Assembly (NCBI RefSeq): GCF_003856495.1
Contig: NZ_CP034118.1
Span: 1,034,001 to 1,098,000 of the forward strand
DNA: 64,000 nt
Reading direction: 5' to 3'
Origin: Staphylospora marina
Lineage (GTDB): Bacteria > Bacillota > Bacilli > Thermoactinomycetales > Thermoactinomycetaceae
The position numbers and the translations under genes are program-made. Positions 44,923-53,638 of the stretch are shown piece after piece. Position 1 is the first letter of the stretch; each line of letters starts with the position of its first letter. The notes under the pieces were generated by a model. It worked only from the letters and a program-made list of their open reading frames with translations. It ran no database searches and was not told the origin of the DNA.

Positions 44923-46632
44923 ATGAAACGGAAGGTTCTCCGGTCGCTTTGTATTCTGGGTTCCGTCCTGACCGCCGTCGCTTGTACGCAGGCACAACCG
45001 GCGTCGCCGGAGCAACAGCTCCTGGAACGGATGTCACTCGAAGAAAAGATCGGTCAGATGATGATGGTCGGTTTCCGCGGTGAAACCCCCACCGAAGACG
45101 CACGAAAACTGGTTCAGGACATGAAAGCGGGATCCGTCATTCTGTTTTCCAATGCCGGAAACATCAAACATCCGCTTCAGACCGCCCGCCTGACCAACGG
45201 ATTGCAACGCATGGCGGAGCAGACCCGGCTGAAGATTCCCCTCATCGTGTCCGTCGACCAGGAAGGGGGCTCGGTGGCGCGTTTGACGGAGGGATTCACC
45301 GAAACGGCCGGAAACATGTCTCTCGGAGCCGTGGCGGACGAGAAAAGGACGGAGCGGGATGCGGGCATGATCGCCGAAGAGTTGGCGGCCGTGGGCATCA
45401 ACATGAATCTGGCCCCGGTGTTGGACGTAAACGTGAATCCGGACAATCCCGTGATCGGAACGCGCTCGTTCGGAGAAGATCCGCAATTGGTGGCCCGATT
45501 GGGCGAAGCGTTTGTCCGTGCGCATCAAAAGAGGGGAGTGGTGCCCACCGTCAAGCATTTTCCCGGCCACGGGGATACTCATGTCGATTCGCATTTGGGA
45601 TTGCCGGTGATTCCGAAGAGCCGGGAAGAGTTTGAGCGGGTGGAGCTGGTGCCGTTCAAGCGCGCCATCGAGGCAGGCGTGGATGTGATCATGACCGCAC
45701 ACATCCACGTTCCTTCGTTGGATCCCACTCCCGACTTGCCGGCCACCCTTTCAAAACCGATTCTTACCGGGCTCCTGCGTGAGAAGTTGGGGTTTGAGGG
45801 CGTGATCGTCACGGACAGCATGACCATGGCGGGAGTGTCGGGAACCTTCGGGGGAGTGCCCCAAGCCGCGGTGAAAGCGGTGGAAGCGGGGGCGGACATC
45901 ATTTTGTTGCCGCCGTTTTCTTCCACGAAGGAACCTTTTGAAGTCCGGGACGCAATTTTGGAGGCCGTCCGTTCCGGCGAGATTTCCGAAGAGCGGATTG
46001 ACCGTTCCGTGTTGAGGATTCTCCGGTTGAAGCAAAAATACGCTCTGGACAAACGCCGGTATGTGGAGGAGACCGGGGTGGCCGAACGGACGGGAACCGA
46101 CAAGAACCGGCAACAGGCGCTTGACACCGCCCGACGGGCCGTCACGTTGCTGAAAAACGACGGAAATCTGCTGCCGCTTCATTTGTCTTCCGGGCAAAAG
46201 GTGGGCATCATCACCCCGTATTCCCTGATCGGGAAGGTGAAGGCTCACCACTTTCGGGTGGAAGAGCTGACGGTGGAACGGCGGGATCTGACAGACGCGG
46301 AACGGAACGACATCTTGCGATGGGCAAAGGACAAGGATCTGCTGATCGTGGGCACGCACAACGCCGACCGTCAGCCGCGGATGGCCCGTTTGGTGCGCGA
46401 GCTCCAAAATGCGGGCAAACCGGTGGCGGTGGTCGCGTTCGGAAATCCGTATGATATCCGGGCGTTTCCCGGAGTGGATGCCTATCTCGCCGTGTACGGA
46501 TTTCGGCAAGTGCATCTTCAGGCGGCCGTGGACACCCTCTTCGGACGGAACAATCCTTCGGGACGTCTGCCGGTGACGGTGCCCGATCTGTATCCGGCGG
46601 GTTCGGGTCTCGGGTATACCGGAACAAAATGA
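44923..46632 (+). CDS. nagZ: Beta-N-acetylhexosaminidase lipoprotein (NagZ, GH3)
   Basis: A 569-residue cell-surface enzyme that removes N-acetylglucosamine from muropeptides in wall recycling. A lipoprotein signal ends at VAC with Cys21. The GH3 barrel has VSVDQEGGSVARLT, the acid/base Asp-His loop KHFPGHGDTHVDSHLG and the nucleophile Asp in VIVTDSMTM. A second alpha/beta domain follows after residue 395 (ARRAVTLLKNDGNLLPL), as in B. subtilis NagZ/YbbD (642). AGGGGGGA precedes ATG 44923. No amiE, murP or murQ partner is near. Confidence 0.92.
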   Translation: MKRKVLRSLCILGSVLTAVACTQAQPASPEQQLLERMSLEEKIGQMMMVGFRGETPTEDARKLVQDMKAGSVILFSNAGNIKHPLQTARLTNGLQRMAEQTRLKIPLIVSVDQEGGSVARLTEGFTETAGNMSLGAVADEKRTERDAGMIAEELAAVGINMNLAPVLDVNVNPDNPVIGTRSFGEDPQLVARLGEAFVRAHQKRGVVPTVKHFPGHGDTHVDSHLGLPVIPKSREEFERVELVPFKRAIEAGVDVIMTAHIHVPSLDPTPDLPATLSKPILTGLLREKLGFEGVIVTDSMTMAGVSGTFGGVPQAAVKAVEAGADIILLPPFSSTKEPFEVRDAILEAVRSGEISEERIDRSVLRILRLKQKYALDKRRYVEETGVAERTGTDKNRQQALDTARRAVTLLKNDGNLLPLHLSSGQKVGIITPYSLIGKVKAHHFRVEELTVERRDLTDAERNDILRWAKDKDLLIVGTHNADRQPRMARLVRELQNAGKPVAVVAFGNPYDIRAFPGVDAYLAVYGFRQVHLQAAVDTLFGRNNPSGRLPVTVPDLYPAGSGLGYTGTK

Positions 46633-46650
46633 TCGGATGGTATGATGGAG

Positions 46651-46683
46651 ACAGGGTTGCCCGTGAGGACGACCCTGTTTTTT
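46651..46683 (+). terminator. Terminator of nagZ
   Basis: ACAGGGT (46651-46657) pairs with ACCCTGT (46672-46678), followed by TTTTT. Confidence 0.75.
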
Positions 46684-46704
46684 GATGTGCGGGGAGGAGA
46701 TCGG

Positions 46705-47676
46705 ATGCGCGTTTTGGTGACGGGAGGAACGGGATTCCTGGGAAGAAATCTGGTCCATCTGCTGGTGCGGGAAGGGATGGAGGTGACCGTGCTTCACCGG
46801 TCCGGTTCACGGCTGGAAGGACTGCCGGAGGGGGTCCGGTTCCGGCCGGGAGACGTGACGGACCCGAACTCGCTGGAGAAAGTTTGCAGAGGGATGGATC
46901 TGGTGTTTCATGTGGCCGGTGAAGTGACCTGGGGCAAAGCTTTGTCGCAAAGGATGATGGACATCAACGTCCGGGGAGCGGAGAACATGGCGCGCGCTGC
47001 CCTTCGCGCCGGAGTGAAGCGGTTTGTGCTGACCAGCTCCGCGGCGGCCGTCGGCTTTCCGGAGACAGGAGAAGCGGATGAATCGTTTCCGTTCAACGGG
47101 GATCTCCTGAACGTGGAATATGCCAAAGGCAAACGGGGAGGGGAAGAACGGGTTCTGGCGCTCGTGAAGGAAGGTTTGCCGGCGGTGGCGGTCAATCCGA
47201 CGGTGATCATCGGTCCGCGTACGACCGGCTCTTCGCTCGTCAGGTCGGTCATGACGGGGCGCTTGACCATGGCTCCTGACGGCGGCGTCAACATCTGCGA
47301 CGCGGAAGACGTCGCCAAGGGGCATCTGCTGGCGGCCACCCGCGGTGAGGTCGGGGAGCGGTACATATTGGGGGGCACCAATCTCCCGCTCCGGGATTTT
47401 TTTCAACGGGTTGCCGACACGGCCGGAACCGGCACACGGATCCGGAGGGTGCCGGCCTGGTTGGCAAAAGCGGCGGCCGTGGCCGGGGAAGCCGCGTCAT
47501 TCATTACCCGCAAGGATCCGGGATTCCCATGGGATCTTGCCAAATTGATCGGTCGGAACATTTACTATTCGTCGGAAAAAGCGGTGCGGGAACTCGGATA
47601 CTCCATCACCCCGCCGGAAGAAGCGATTCGCAAGGCCGTGGAATGGGAAATGCGGAGAAGGAGAGGCACATCCTGA
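46705..47676 (+). CDS. Extended SDR: NAD-dependent epimerase / dihydroflavonol reductase-like
   Basis: A 323-residue extended short-chain dehydrogenase. It has the Rossmann motif VLVTGGTGFLGRNLV at the N-terminus, VFHVAGEVTWG near residue 71, the Ser of LTSSAAAVG, and YAKGK as catalytic YxxxK. It resembles HpnA or dihydroflavonol-reductase-like proteins; the substrate is unknown. GGGGAGGAGAT lies six bases before ATG 46705; an upstream in-frame start at 46642 crosses the nagZ terminator and is rejected. The next gene follows after 93 bases. Confidence 0.85.
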   Translation: MRVLVTGGTGFLGRNLVHLLVREGMEVTVLHRSGSRLEGLPEGVRFRPGDVTDPNSLEKVCRGMDLVFHVAGEVTWGKALSQRMMDINVRGAENMARAALRAGVKRFVLTSSAAAVGFPETGEADESFPFNGDLLNVEYAKGKRGGEERVLALVKEGLPAVAVNPTVIIGPRTTGSSLVRSVMTGRLTMAPDGGVNICDAEDVAKGHLLAATRGEVGERYILGGTNLPLRDFFQRVADTAGTGTRIRRVPAWLAKAAAVAGEAASFITRKDPGFPWDLAKLIGRNIYYSSEKAVRELGYSITPPEEAIRKAVEWEMRRRRGTS

Positions 47677-47769
47677 CCGTTTGCTCACATGCCATTTTAC
47701 GCTTCGGGCGTCTTGACCCTCCGGAAAAACTGCCGTATCGTGGCAGTAACGAAAGCGAGGGATCACTGG

Positions 47770-48366
47770 ATGAAGGAGGAGATTCGGCGGCTGCTGGTGC
47801 AGATCCTGGAAAACCAGCAGCATATCCTGGAGAGGTTGAACTCCTTGGAACGAAGGCTATTTGCCGAAGAATCCGTTCGACCGGCAACGGAACGCGCCGG
47901 TTCGGACGATTCGTTGAAGGATTCGGCGCAGTCCGGGCAATCGCCGGGAGATCGCTTGTGGGCGCAAGTCCTTGAGCGGATGTCCGGACGCATTTCCGAA
48001 GAAAGTTTGGAAATGTGGCTGAAACCGCTTGCCGTTTGCGGAGTGGACGGGGAAAGTCTGGATTTGCTGGGGCCGGATCGTTTCAGCGCCGAATGGGTCG
48101 CTTCGCGTTACGGAAAGATGATGGAGGAGTCACTGCCCGAGGGGGACATTTGCCGCATCCGCGTCGGTTGGAAGGATGAAACCGGGGACATTCGGTGGGC
48201 GGAATCGGGAGAAGGGGACGCGGTGATCCGCAAACTGTTGGGAGAAGCGGAAGAAGCACTCGAGAGTTTGCGCGAACCGTGGGAAGACTTGGGGATGTTC
48301 GCCAATCCGGATGATGAACCGGACGGAAAGAAAGCCGGGATGAAGCAGGAGAAAACGGATCCTTGA
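47770..48366 (+). CDS. Stand-alone DnaA N-terminal (domain I) protein with coiled coil
   Basis: A 198-residue soluble protein. Residues 2-32 form a coiled coil (EEIRRLLVQILENQQHILER), 33-60 a polar linker, and 62-132 resemble DnaA domain I: LWAQVLERMSGRISEESLEM, WLKPLAVCG, then GPDRFSAEWVASRYGKMMEE, matching the family W-x-P and FxxxW positions. There is no AAA+ or DNA-binding part, so it is not an initiator. DnaA domain I self-associates and binds DnaB, DnaD or SirA, so this protein could bind DnaA or its partners. That is inference. The chosen ATG has GAGGGA nine bases upstream. The C-terminal tail is acidic and then basic. Confidence 0.75.
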   Translation: MKEEIRRLLVQILENQQHILERLNSLERRLFAEESVRPATERAGSDDSLKDSAQSGQSPGDRLWAQVLERMSGRISEESLEMWLKPLAVCGVDGESLDLLGPDRFSAEWVASRYGKMMEESLPEGDICRIRVGWKDETGDIRWAESGEGDAVIRKLLGEAEEALESLREPWEDLGMFANPDDEPDGKKAGMKQEKTDP

Positions 48367-48433
48367 ACGTTGAAGGATCGCTCACGGAGAGTCATGGGCC
48401 GTGCATGATTCCGGTCGGCGGGGGCGAAGCGGT

Positions 48434-49162
48434 TCACTTCGCCCCGAAATCACCGAATTTCATCCACGGATCGGTTTGGGGAGGAAATGACACAAACGTC
48501 ATTTCCTCTTTTTTCACGGGATGGGGAAGCGTCAGCCTGTGGGCCCACAGAGCCAGTTGTTGGCCGGGTTTGTTTCGGGCGGTTCCGTACTTTTGGTCTC
48601 CGTGGAGCGGATGTCCGATCTCGGAAAACTGGACGCGGATCTGGTGGGATCGTCCCGTCTCCAACCGGATCCGCATGAGACTGAGCGGGCCGCAAACCGC
48701 AAGACGCTCGAAATGCAGGACGGCCTCCTTGGCACCGCGGTGCCCGGCCGGGACCACGAAAACCCGGTTTCTTTTTTGGTCTTTCCACAGGTGATGCTTC
48801 AGCGTTCCCGCCGAGGGCGCCTTCCCGTGGACGACGGCCAGGTACACCTTGTCCACCGCCTGTTTTTCCCGGAAGGAGTCCGACAGGCGGGATGCCGCCT
48901 TGGACGTTTTGGCAAACACCATGACGCCTCCGGTGGGGCGGTCGAGTCTGTGAACCAGACCGAGGAATACATTCCCCGGCTTTTGATACCGCACTTTCAA
49001 ATCTTTCTTCAACAAGGAAAGCAAATCCTCATCGCCGGACGCATCGGCCTGAACCGGAAGATTGACGGGTTTTTCCACCACCAGCAGGTGGTTGTCTTCA
49101 TGAAGGATCCGGATGGCCGGACGGGTCTGTGTGTACATCTTGATTTCGTCCTCTCGGGTCAT
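48434..49162 (-). CDS. RluA-family pseudouridine synthase
   Basis: A 242-residue RNA-modifying enzyme. The catalytic motif LVHRLDRPTGGVMVFAKTS carries the conserved Asp, followed by VYLAVVHG, LETGRSHQIRVQFSEIGHPL and GDQKYG, all typical of RluA members that isomerise uridines in rRNA or tRNA. There is no S4 domain; the protein starts almost at the core. ATG 49162 has GAGGAG five bases before and is preferred over an earlier in-frame start at 49186, which would overlap the endonuclease gene. It lies 20 bases downstream of the endonuclease V stop and is probably co-transcribed. Confidence 0.88.
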   Translation of the reverse strand: MTREDEIKMYTQTRPAIRILHEDNHLLVVEKPVNLPVQADASGDEDLLSLLKKDLKVRYQKPGNVFLGLVHRLDRPTGGVMVFAKTSKAASRLSDSFREKQAVDKVYLAVVHGKAPSAGTLKHHLWKDQKRNRVFVVPAGHRGAKEAVLHFERLAVCGPLSLMRIRLETGRSHQIRVQFSEIGHPLHGDQKYGTARNKPGQQLALWAHRLTLPHPVKKEEMTFVSFPPQTDPWMKFGDFGAK

Positions 49163-49182
49163 GGTTCTCCTCAAAGGATACC

Positions 49183-49878
49183 TCAAGATCGGGCGTCATG
49201 ACCAGTTTGTGACCGGAGCATGGTCCGAACCAGCCTGTCCGCCCGGCGGGTGGTTTCCGGAAGCCGGAAACGCGGGGTCAGCCTCAGGACCCACTCACGG
49301 GCCGTTTCCAGGGAAACGAGGTGCCCGATGGAAACACAGACCGGTTTGATGCCCGTTTGTGTCCTCAGCAAACATCCGACCACTTCGCCCCGGTCCACGA
49401 GCGGAGAAGAATCTCCGCGCATGGGCCCCGGTTCTTCCCCTTCGCCGGTCAGTCGGGTTTTTCCGCATCCGATGGCCGGGATGTCAAACATCACGCCGAG
49501 GTGGCAGGCCAGTCCGAATCGTCGGGGATGGGCCCGGCCTTGACCGTCGCACACCACCAGGTCGGGTCGAAGGTTCAGCCGCTCGAACGCCCGAATGACG
49601 GGAGGAAGCTCCCGAAACGAAAAGAGTCCGGGGATATAGGGAAAGCGGGCTTGATCCTCCACCACGGCTGAGTCAACGGTTTCCAGCGTGACGGCATCCA
49701 GAACGACCACGGCCGCCACCAATCGGTCTGACCGGTTGTCGTAAGCCACGTCCACTCCCGCCACCCGTTTCACCTCTTTCAGCCGGTCTTCCCGAATCAC
49801 CCGTTTCGCCCACTCCGTTTGCAGCCTGACCGCTTCCTCTTCCGTCAGAACCCACGGATGCCGCAGGACCGGTTTCAT
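49183..49878 (-). CDS. nfi: Endonuclease V (deoxyinosine 3'-endonuclease)
   Basis: A 231-residue DNA repair enzyme that cuts near deoxyinosine. The RNase H-like core has AGVDVAYD with the first catalytic Asp, YIPGLFSFRELPP with the Glu and the PYIP-type damage-sensing wedge, and DLVVCDGQGRAHPRRFGLA with the third acid. GCLLRTQTGIKPVCVSIGH holds the late conserved motif. ATG 49878 is chosen because GGGAGG lies seven bases before it; the earlier in-frame ATG 49932 has no ribosome site and lies on a TATAAAAT-like promoter. It is probably first of a two-gene operon with the RluA gene. Confidence 0.9.
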   Translation of the reverse strand: MKPVLRHPWVLTEEEAVRLQTEWAKRVIREDRLKEVKRVAGVDVAYDNRSDRLVAAVVVLDAVTLETVDSAVVEDQARFPYIPGLFSFRELPPVIRAFERLNLRPDLVVCDGQGRAHPRRFGLACHLGVMFDIPAIGCGKTRLTGEGEEPGPMRGDSSPLVDRGEVVGCLLRTQTGIKPVCVSIGHLVSLETAREWVLRLTPRFRLPETTRRADRLVRTMLRSQTGHDARS

Positions 49879-50082
49879 TTGAACGCCTCCCGGGACTTTC
49901 GGATCATTCAACTGTTCTTTGTTGTCGTTCATGATACAATTTTATATCAGAATCTGTGAGATGGTTGTAAGATTCGCCGGAGTTTCTTTCCGTTTCACAA
50001 GTGACTGAGCGAATGGACGCACGGGGAACGGATCCGGCATGTTTGGCTTGCACAACCGAAACTGCCACCGGAGGACCGACAC

Positions 50083-51492
50083 ATGGCGCACACAAAGAGA
50101 GATCACGGGAGGATTGAACGGGAGAAGGAGCCCGAACTCTGCCGGGTCGGCAAGAAGTTGGCGGAGATTCTCAAGGATCGACGGACGGCGGAGTGGGCGT
50201 TCGGCATGTATAAAGAGACGGCAGGGCGATTGGGGATCACATCCGCAGCGGATGAACGCTTTGCCGTCACGATGCGTTCGGATCTTGCCCGCATCCATTT
50301 CAATTTCTGTTCGTGGCTGACGGTCGGTATCGGACGCAGGGAAGACGGTCAGATGACGGTCCGTCTCCCGCTGATCCGGGGGAAATTGGGAGAGTTCGCG
50401 GACAAACCGGAGATCCGGGAAGATTACGTTCACAAGTCGGATTCCGAAGTCGGGAGCTATTCGTTTCAAATGGCCGATTTTCATGCCTTTCGAGATGAGA
50501 TTCTGGCCTTGTTCGACCTTACGTTGAAGCGTATGGTGCGGCGATTTTCCGGAGTGACCCGATCGCCGTATCGCCGGCGGCACCAGGAGCTGCTGGGCAG
50601 GGCTCTTTTTGACAGGGCGATTCGGGATGAATTATTGGCTTGTGCGTTTGAGGGAAAACGGCCGGTTTCCGGGCGGAATGTCCGGGCATTGGCGGATGAG
50701 ACGGGTTTTCGACCGGAAGAACTGGAACTGTGGCTGAACGCGTTGGAACGGAAAGGGCAGTTGATTTTTTATGGTCCGCCGGGGACGGGAAAATCGTGGT
50801 TGGCGGAGAAACTGGCGGAATGGGTCGCCGGAAAGAACGGCTTGGTCAAACGGCTTCAATTTCATCCCGGATTTTCCTATGAAGACTTCATCCAAGGGAT
50901 TCGGCCTGTCAGCGGCGGGGACGGCAAACCGGTCTATCGGCTGGAACCCGGTCATTTTCTCCGGTTTTGCAGGGAAGCGGAAGCAAAGTCGGGGAAGGCG
51001 GTGCTGATCATTGACGAAATCAACCGCGCCGCGCCGGCCGGAGTGTTCGGGGAACTGCTGCTGGCGCTTGAACGCCGGGAAGAGGAGATTCCGCTTGCGG
51101 CAGGGGGAGTGATTCGGGTGCCCGGAAACGTCCGGATCATCGGGACGATGAACACGGCAGACCGGGCCGTGGCGCTCATGGATCATGCGATCCGTCGCCG
51201 GTTTGCGTTTGTCCGGGTGAATCCCCGTTTTGACGTGCTGGAAAGGTATCATCGGCTTCGCGGAAACCGGATCCGAGGTCTGGTTCAAGTATTGGAGGAA
51301 ATCAATCGGCAGATTGCCGAACCGGACATGGAGCTCGGCACTTCTTTCTTTTTCACCCCGGATTTGTCGGGAGAATTGGAGGGGATCTGGAGAACGGAAG
51401 TGGAGCCGTACCTTGAAGAATTGTTTGCCGGCAACCCGGAGGTTTGGGAGACCTGGCGGTGGGACCGGGTGAAAGGGAGACTTCGGTCATGA
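50083..51492 (+). CDS. mcrB: McrB-type AAA+ GTPase subunit of a type IV restriction system
   Basis: A 469-residue protein. The C-terminal AAA+ domain (about 222-430) has Walker A FYGPPGTGKSWL (Walker A at 231-238), Walker B LIIDEINRA and the McrB signature GTMNTADRAVALMD, which in McrB senses GTP and drives translocation. Residues 1-160 form a separate alpha/beta domain that should recognise modified DNA; I cannot match it to the McrB, LlaJI or ThaN-type readers by eye. GGAGG precedes ATG 50083 by nine bases. The mcrC gene overlaps its stop by four bases, so the two form an operon. Confidence 0.88.
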   Translation: MAHTKRDHGRIEREKEPELCRVGKKLAEILKDRRTAEWAFGMYKETAGRLGITSAADERFAVTMRSDLARIHFNFCSWLTVGIGRREDGQMTVRLPLIRGKLGEFADKPEIREDYVHKSDSEVGSYSFQMADFHAFRDEILALFDLTLKRMVRRFSGVTRSPYRRRHQELLGRALFDRAIRDELLACAFEGKRPVSGRNVRALADETGFRPEELELWLNALERKGQLIFYGPPGTGKSWLAEKLAEWVAGKNGLVKRLQFHPGFSYEDFIQGIRPVSGGDGKPVYRLEPGHFLRFCREAEAKSGKAVLIIDEINRAAPAGVFGELLLALERREEEIPLAAGGVIRVPGNVRIIGTMNTADRAVALMDHAIRRRFAFVRVNPRFDVLERYHRLRGNRIRGLVQVLEEINRQIAEPDMELGTSFFFTPDLSGELEGIWRTEVEPYLEELFAGNPEVWETWRWDRVKGRLRS

Positions 51493-52718
51493 ACGGTTGG
51501 TTGGAGCTGAAAGAGTTTGAACCCACCCGTGTGGAGTCCGGGCGTTTGTCGATGGATGAAGGAATGTGGCTTCATCGTCGCTTCGGCAAGCAATTGAAGG
51601 TGGACTTTCCCGGTCCGGCCACGGAGGGATGCTGGCGGTTGACTCCCAAGGGATGGGTCGGTGTCATCCCGATGGGAAAGCGGGGAGGCATCCGGATTTC
51701 TCCGCGCTTTCCGGTGCAAAATCTGTTTCTCATGCTGGGGATCGCATGTCGTTTCGGCGGTGTCTGCATCATGGACGGACGGATCCGGGCGGACAATGCG
51801 GAAGGATGGGTCGATCGGTTGATCGGGTGGCTGGCCGATCGGGTGGCGGAACGGATCCGGAGGGGGCCCGTCCAGGAGTTTCGCACGGAAGAAAACACCT
51901 TGCCGGTGGTTCGGGGTAAACTCCTGACGGAAAAGTGGATCGCCCGTCCGCATCCGGACCGGATCCCGTGCCGCTTTCGGGTCATTGATGCCGACTGTGA
52001 CGACAACCGGTTGTTGCTTTGGACCTTGCACCGGGTCTTGCGCGCCCGGCTGCCGCTCCAATCGGAGACAACGGCCAACGTGACCAGGGCGTACCGGATG
52101 TTGTCCCGGTTTGTCACGTTGCGTCCGGTGAACGTGCACGTCCGGAACGCAAAGGCGTATCATCCCCGATACGGGGAGTATGAGGGATTGCACACGCTTT
52201 GCCGGCTGGTGCTCGAGGGGTTGCTTCCGGGACACGGTTGCGGAACGGGAGAAGCGATCCCGTTTCTGGTGGACATGTCCCGGCTGTTTGAGATGTTTGT
52301 GGCTGAATGGTTGAAAATGTCCGCTCCCGATCAATTGGAGATTCGCTCCCAGGAGCGGGTTCGGCCGGCCGGAACGGGGCGCATCCGCTTCAGGGCCGAT
52401 CTGGTGGCCGTGGATCGCCGGACGGGTCGACCGGTGTCGGTGATGGATACCAAGTACAAATCGGTTCAATCCCTGTCCGCCCGGGATGTCGCCCAGGTGG
52501 TGGCGTACGCGTTGTCGTTGGGAACCCGGGAAGCGGTGCTGGTCACTCCCGGCGGCGGCGAGGAACTGGATGAAGAGATCGGCGGCATTCGGGTCCGCGC
52601 GTTGGTGTTTGATGTGGCCCAAGACCCGGAAGCCGCGGGGAAGGCTTTTTTGCGGGCGTGGTTGGAGGGTGGAAGCCGTGCTACAATGAGAAGGTCATCT
52701 CATCAAACCGGAGCGTGA
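51489..52718 (+). CDS. mcrC: McrC-type nuclease subunit
   Basis: A 409-residue partner of McrB. The C-terminal PD-(D/E)xK nuclease shows RIRFRADLVAVDRRTGRP then SVMDTKYKS, giving the catalytic Asp...Asp-x-Lys. The middle contains VRGKLLTEKWIARPHPDRIP and the central McrC-type region (DCDDNRLLLWTLHRVLRARL). The N-terminal part should stimulate McrB GTPase. ATG 51489 overlaps the mcrB stop (ATGA) and AAGGGAGA lies about nine bases before. Together they should cut DNA with a modified base, whose identity is unknown. Confidence 0.88.
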   Translation: MNGWLELKEFEPTRVESGRLSMDEGMWLHRRFGKQLKVDFPGPATEGCWRLTPKGWVGVIPMGKRGGIRISPRFPVQNLFLMLGIACRFGGVCIMDGRIRADNAEGWVDRLIGWLADRVAERIRRGPVQEFRTEENTLPVVRGKLLTEKWIARPHPDRIPCRFRVIDADCDDNRLLLWTLHRVLRARLPLQSETTANVTRAYRMLSRFVTLRPVNVHVRNAKAYHPRYGEYEGLHTLCRLVLEGLLPGHGCGTGEAIPFLVDMSRLFEMFVAEWLKMSAPDQLEIRSQERVRPAGTGRIRFRADLVAVDRRTGRPVSVMDTKYKSVQSLSARDVAQVVAYALSLGTREAVLVTPGGGEELDEEIGGIRVRALVFDVAQDPEAAGKAFLRAWLEGGSRATMRRSSHQTGA

Positions 52719-52723
52719 ATCGT

Positions 52724-53539
52724 ATGCAATCCTGGCGCTTTTTGCCGTATCGCGTCCATACGCCGGCCGAGAACATGGCCATTGACGAAGCCATCCTGCA
52801 CGTGCACCGGGAAGGTCGGGTGCCTCCGACCGTCCGTTTTTACGGCTGGAATCCGGCGACGTTGAGCATCGGGTATTTCCAGCGGGTGGACAAGGAAGTG
52901 GTTCTGGAGCGGATCCGCTCACGGGGGTTGGGGTTTGTCCGGCGCATGACCGGCGGAAGGGCCGTCCTCCATGACAAGGAATTGACCTACAGCGTGGTGG
53001 TTTCGGAAGATCATCCGCTGATGCCTCCCACCGTGAGCGAGTCCTACCGGGTGATCAGCCAGGCTTTGCTCGAAGGATATCGTCTGCTCGGACTCAAGGC
53101 CGAGCTTTCGTTGCCCGAATCCGGCCGCAGGGAAGCGGCGTCGGCGGCATGCTTTGATTCTCCGTCCGATTATGAGTTGGTCATCGAGGGCCGGAAAGCG
53201 GCGGGGAGCGCGCAAACCCGGCAACGCGGAGTCATTCTCCAGCACGGGTCCGTTTTGGTGGATCTGGATGAGGACCTTCTGTTTGATGTTCTCCGTTTTC
53301 CGAATGAACAGGTGAAAGAACGGCTGAAACGGAGCTTTTCCGAAAAAGCGGTGGCCATCAACCAGCTGCGGTCGCCCGGAGCATCCATGGAAGAAGTGAT
53401 CAAGGCGTTTTTCGAGGGATTCGAGCGGGGAATGGGCATCCGGCTGGAGCCCGGAGAACTGACGGAGGAAGAACGGGAAGTGGCGGACCGGCTGGTTCGG
53501 GAGAAATACGGTACCGACGATTGGAACCGAAAGAAATGA
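52724..53539 (+). CDS. lipM: Octanoyl-[GcvH]:protein octanoyltransferase / lipoate ligase-like LipM
   Basis: A 271-residue enzyme that moves octanoate from acyl carrier protein to GcvH, starting lipoate synthesis. It has the biotin/lipoate ligase fold (PAENMAIDEAIL, PTVRFYGWNPATLSIGYFQ, RRMTGGRAVLHDKELTYS). Catalytic Cys143 lies in SAACFDSPSDYELVIEGRKA, and Lys158 follows in GRKAAGS, as in B. subtilis LipM. ATG 52724 has GGAG ten bases upstream; the longer frame from 52658 is rejected. A TACAAT at 52682 within mcrC may be its promoter. Its role links to the gcv operon 18 kb upstream. Confidence 0.9.
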   Translation: MQSWRFLPYRVHTPAENMAIDEAILHVHREGRVPPTVRFYGWNPATLSIGYFQRVDKEVVLERIRSRGLGFVRRMTGGRAVLHDKELTYSVVVSEDHPLMPPTVSESYRVISQALLEGYRLLGLKAELSLPESGRREAASAACFDSPSDYELVIEGRKAAGSAQTRQRGVILQHGSVLVDLDEDLLFDVLRFPNEQVKERLKRSFSEKAVAINQLRSPGASMEEVIKAFFEGFERGMGIRLEPGELTEEEREVADRLVREKYGTDDWNRKK

Positions 53540-53638
53540 TCGGCGGAAGGTTGCCGAAACGGAATCCGTTTTGCTAGAATCGGCTTTGTCATTCCATCCG
53601 GGACGGCCTCCGGCCGCCCCCGACGGCAGGTGAAATCC

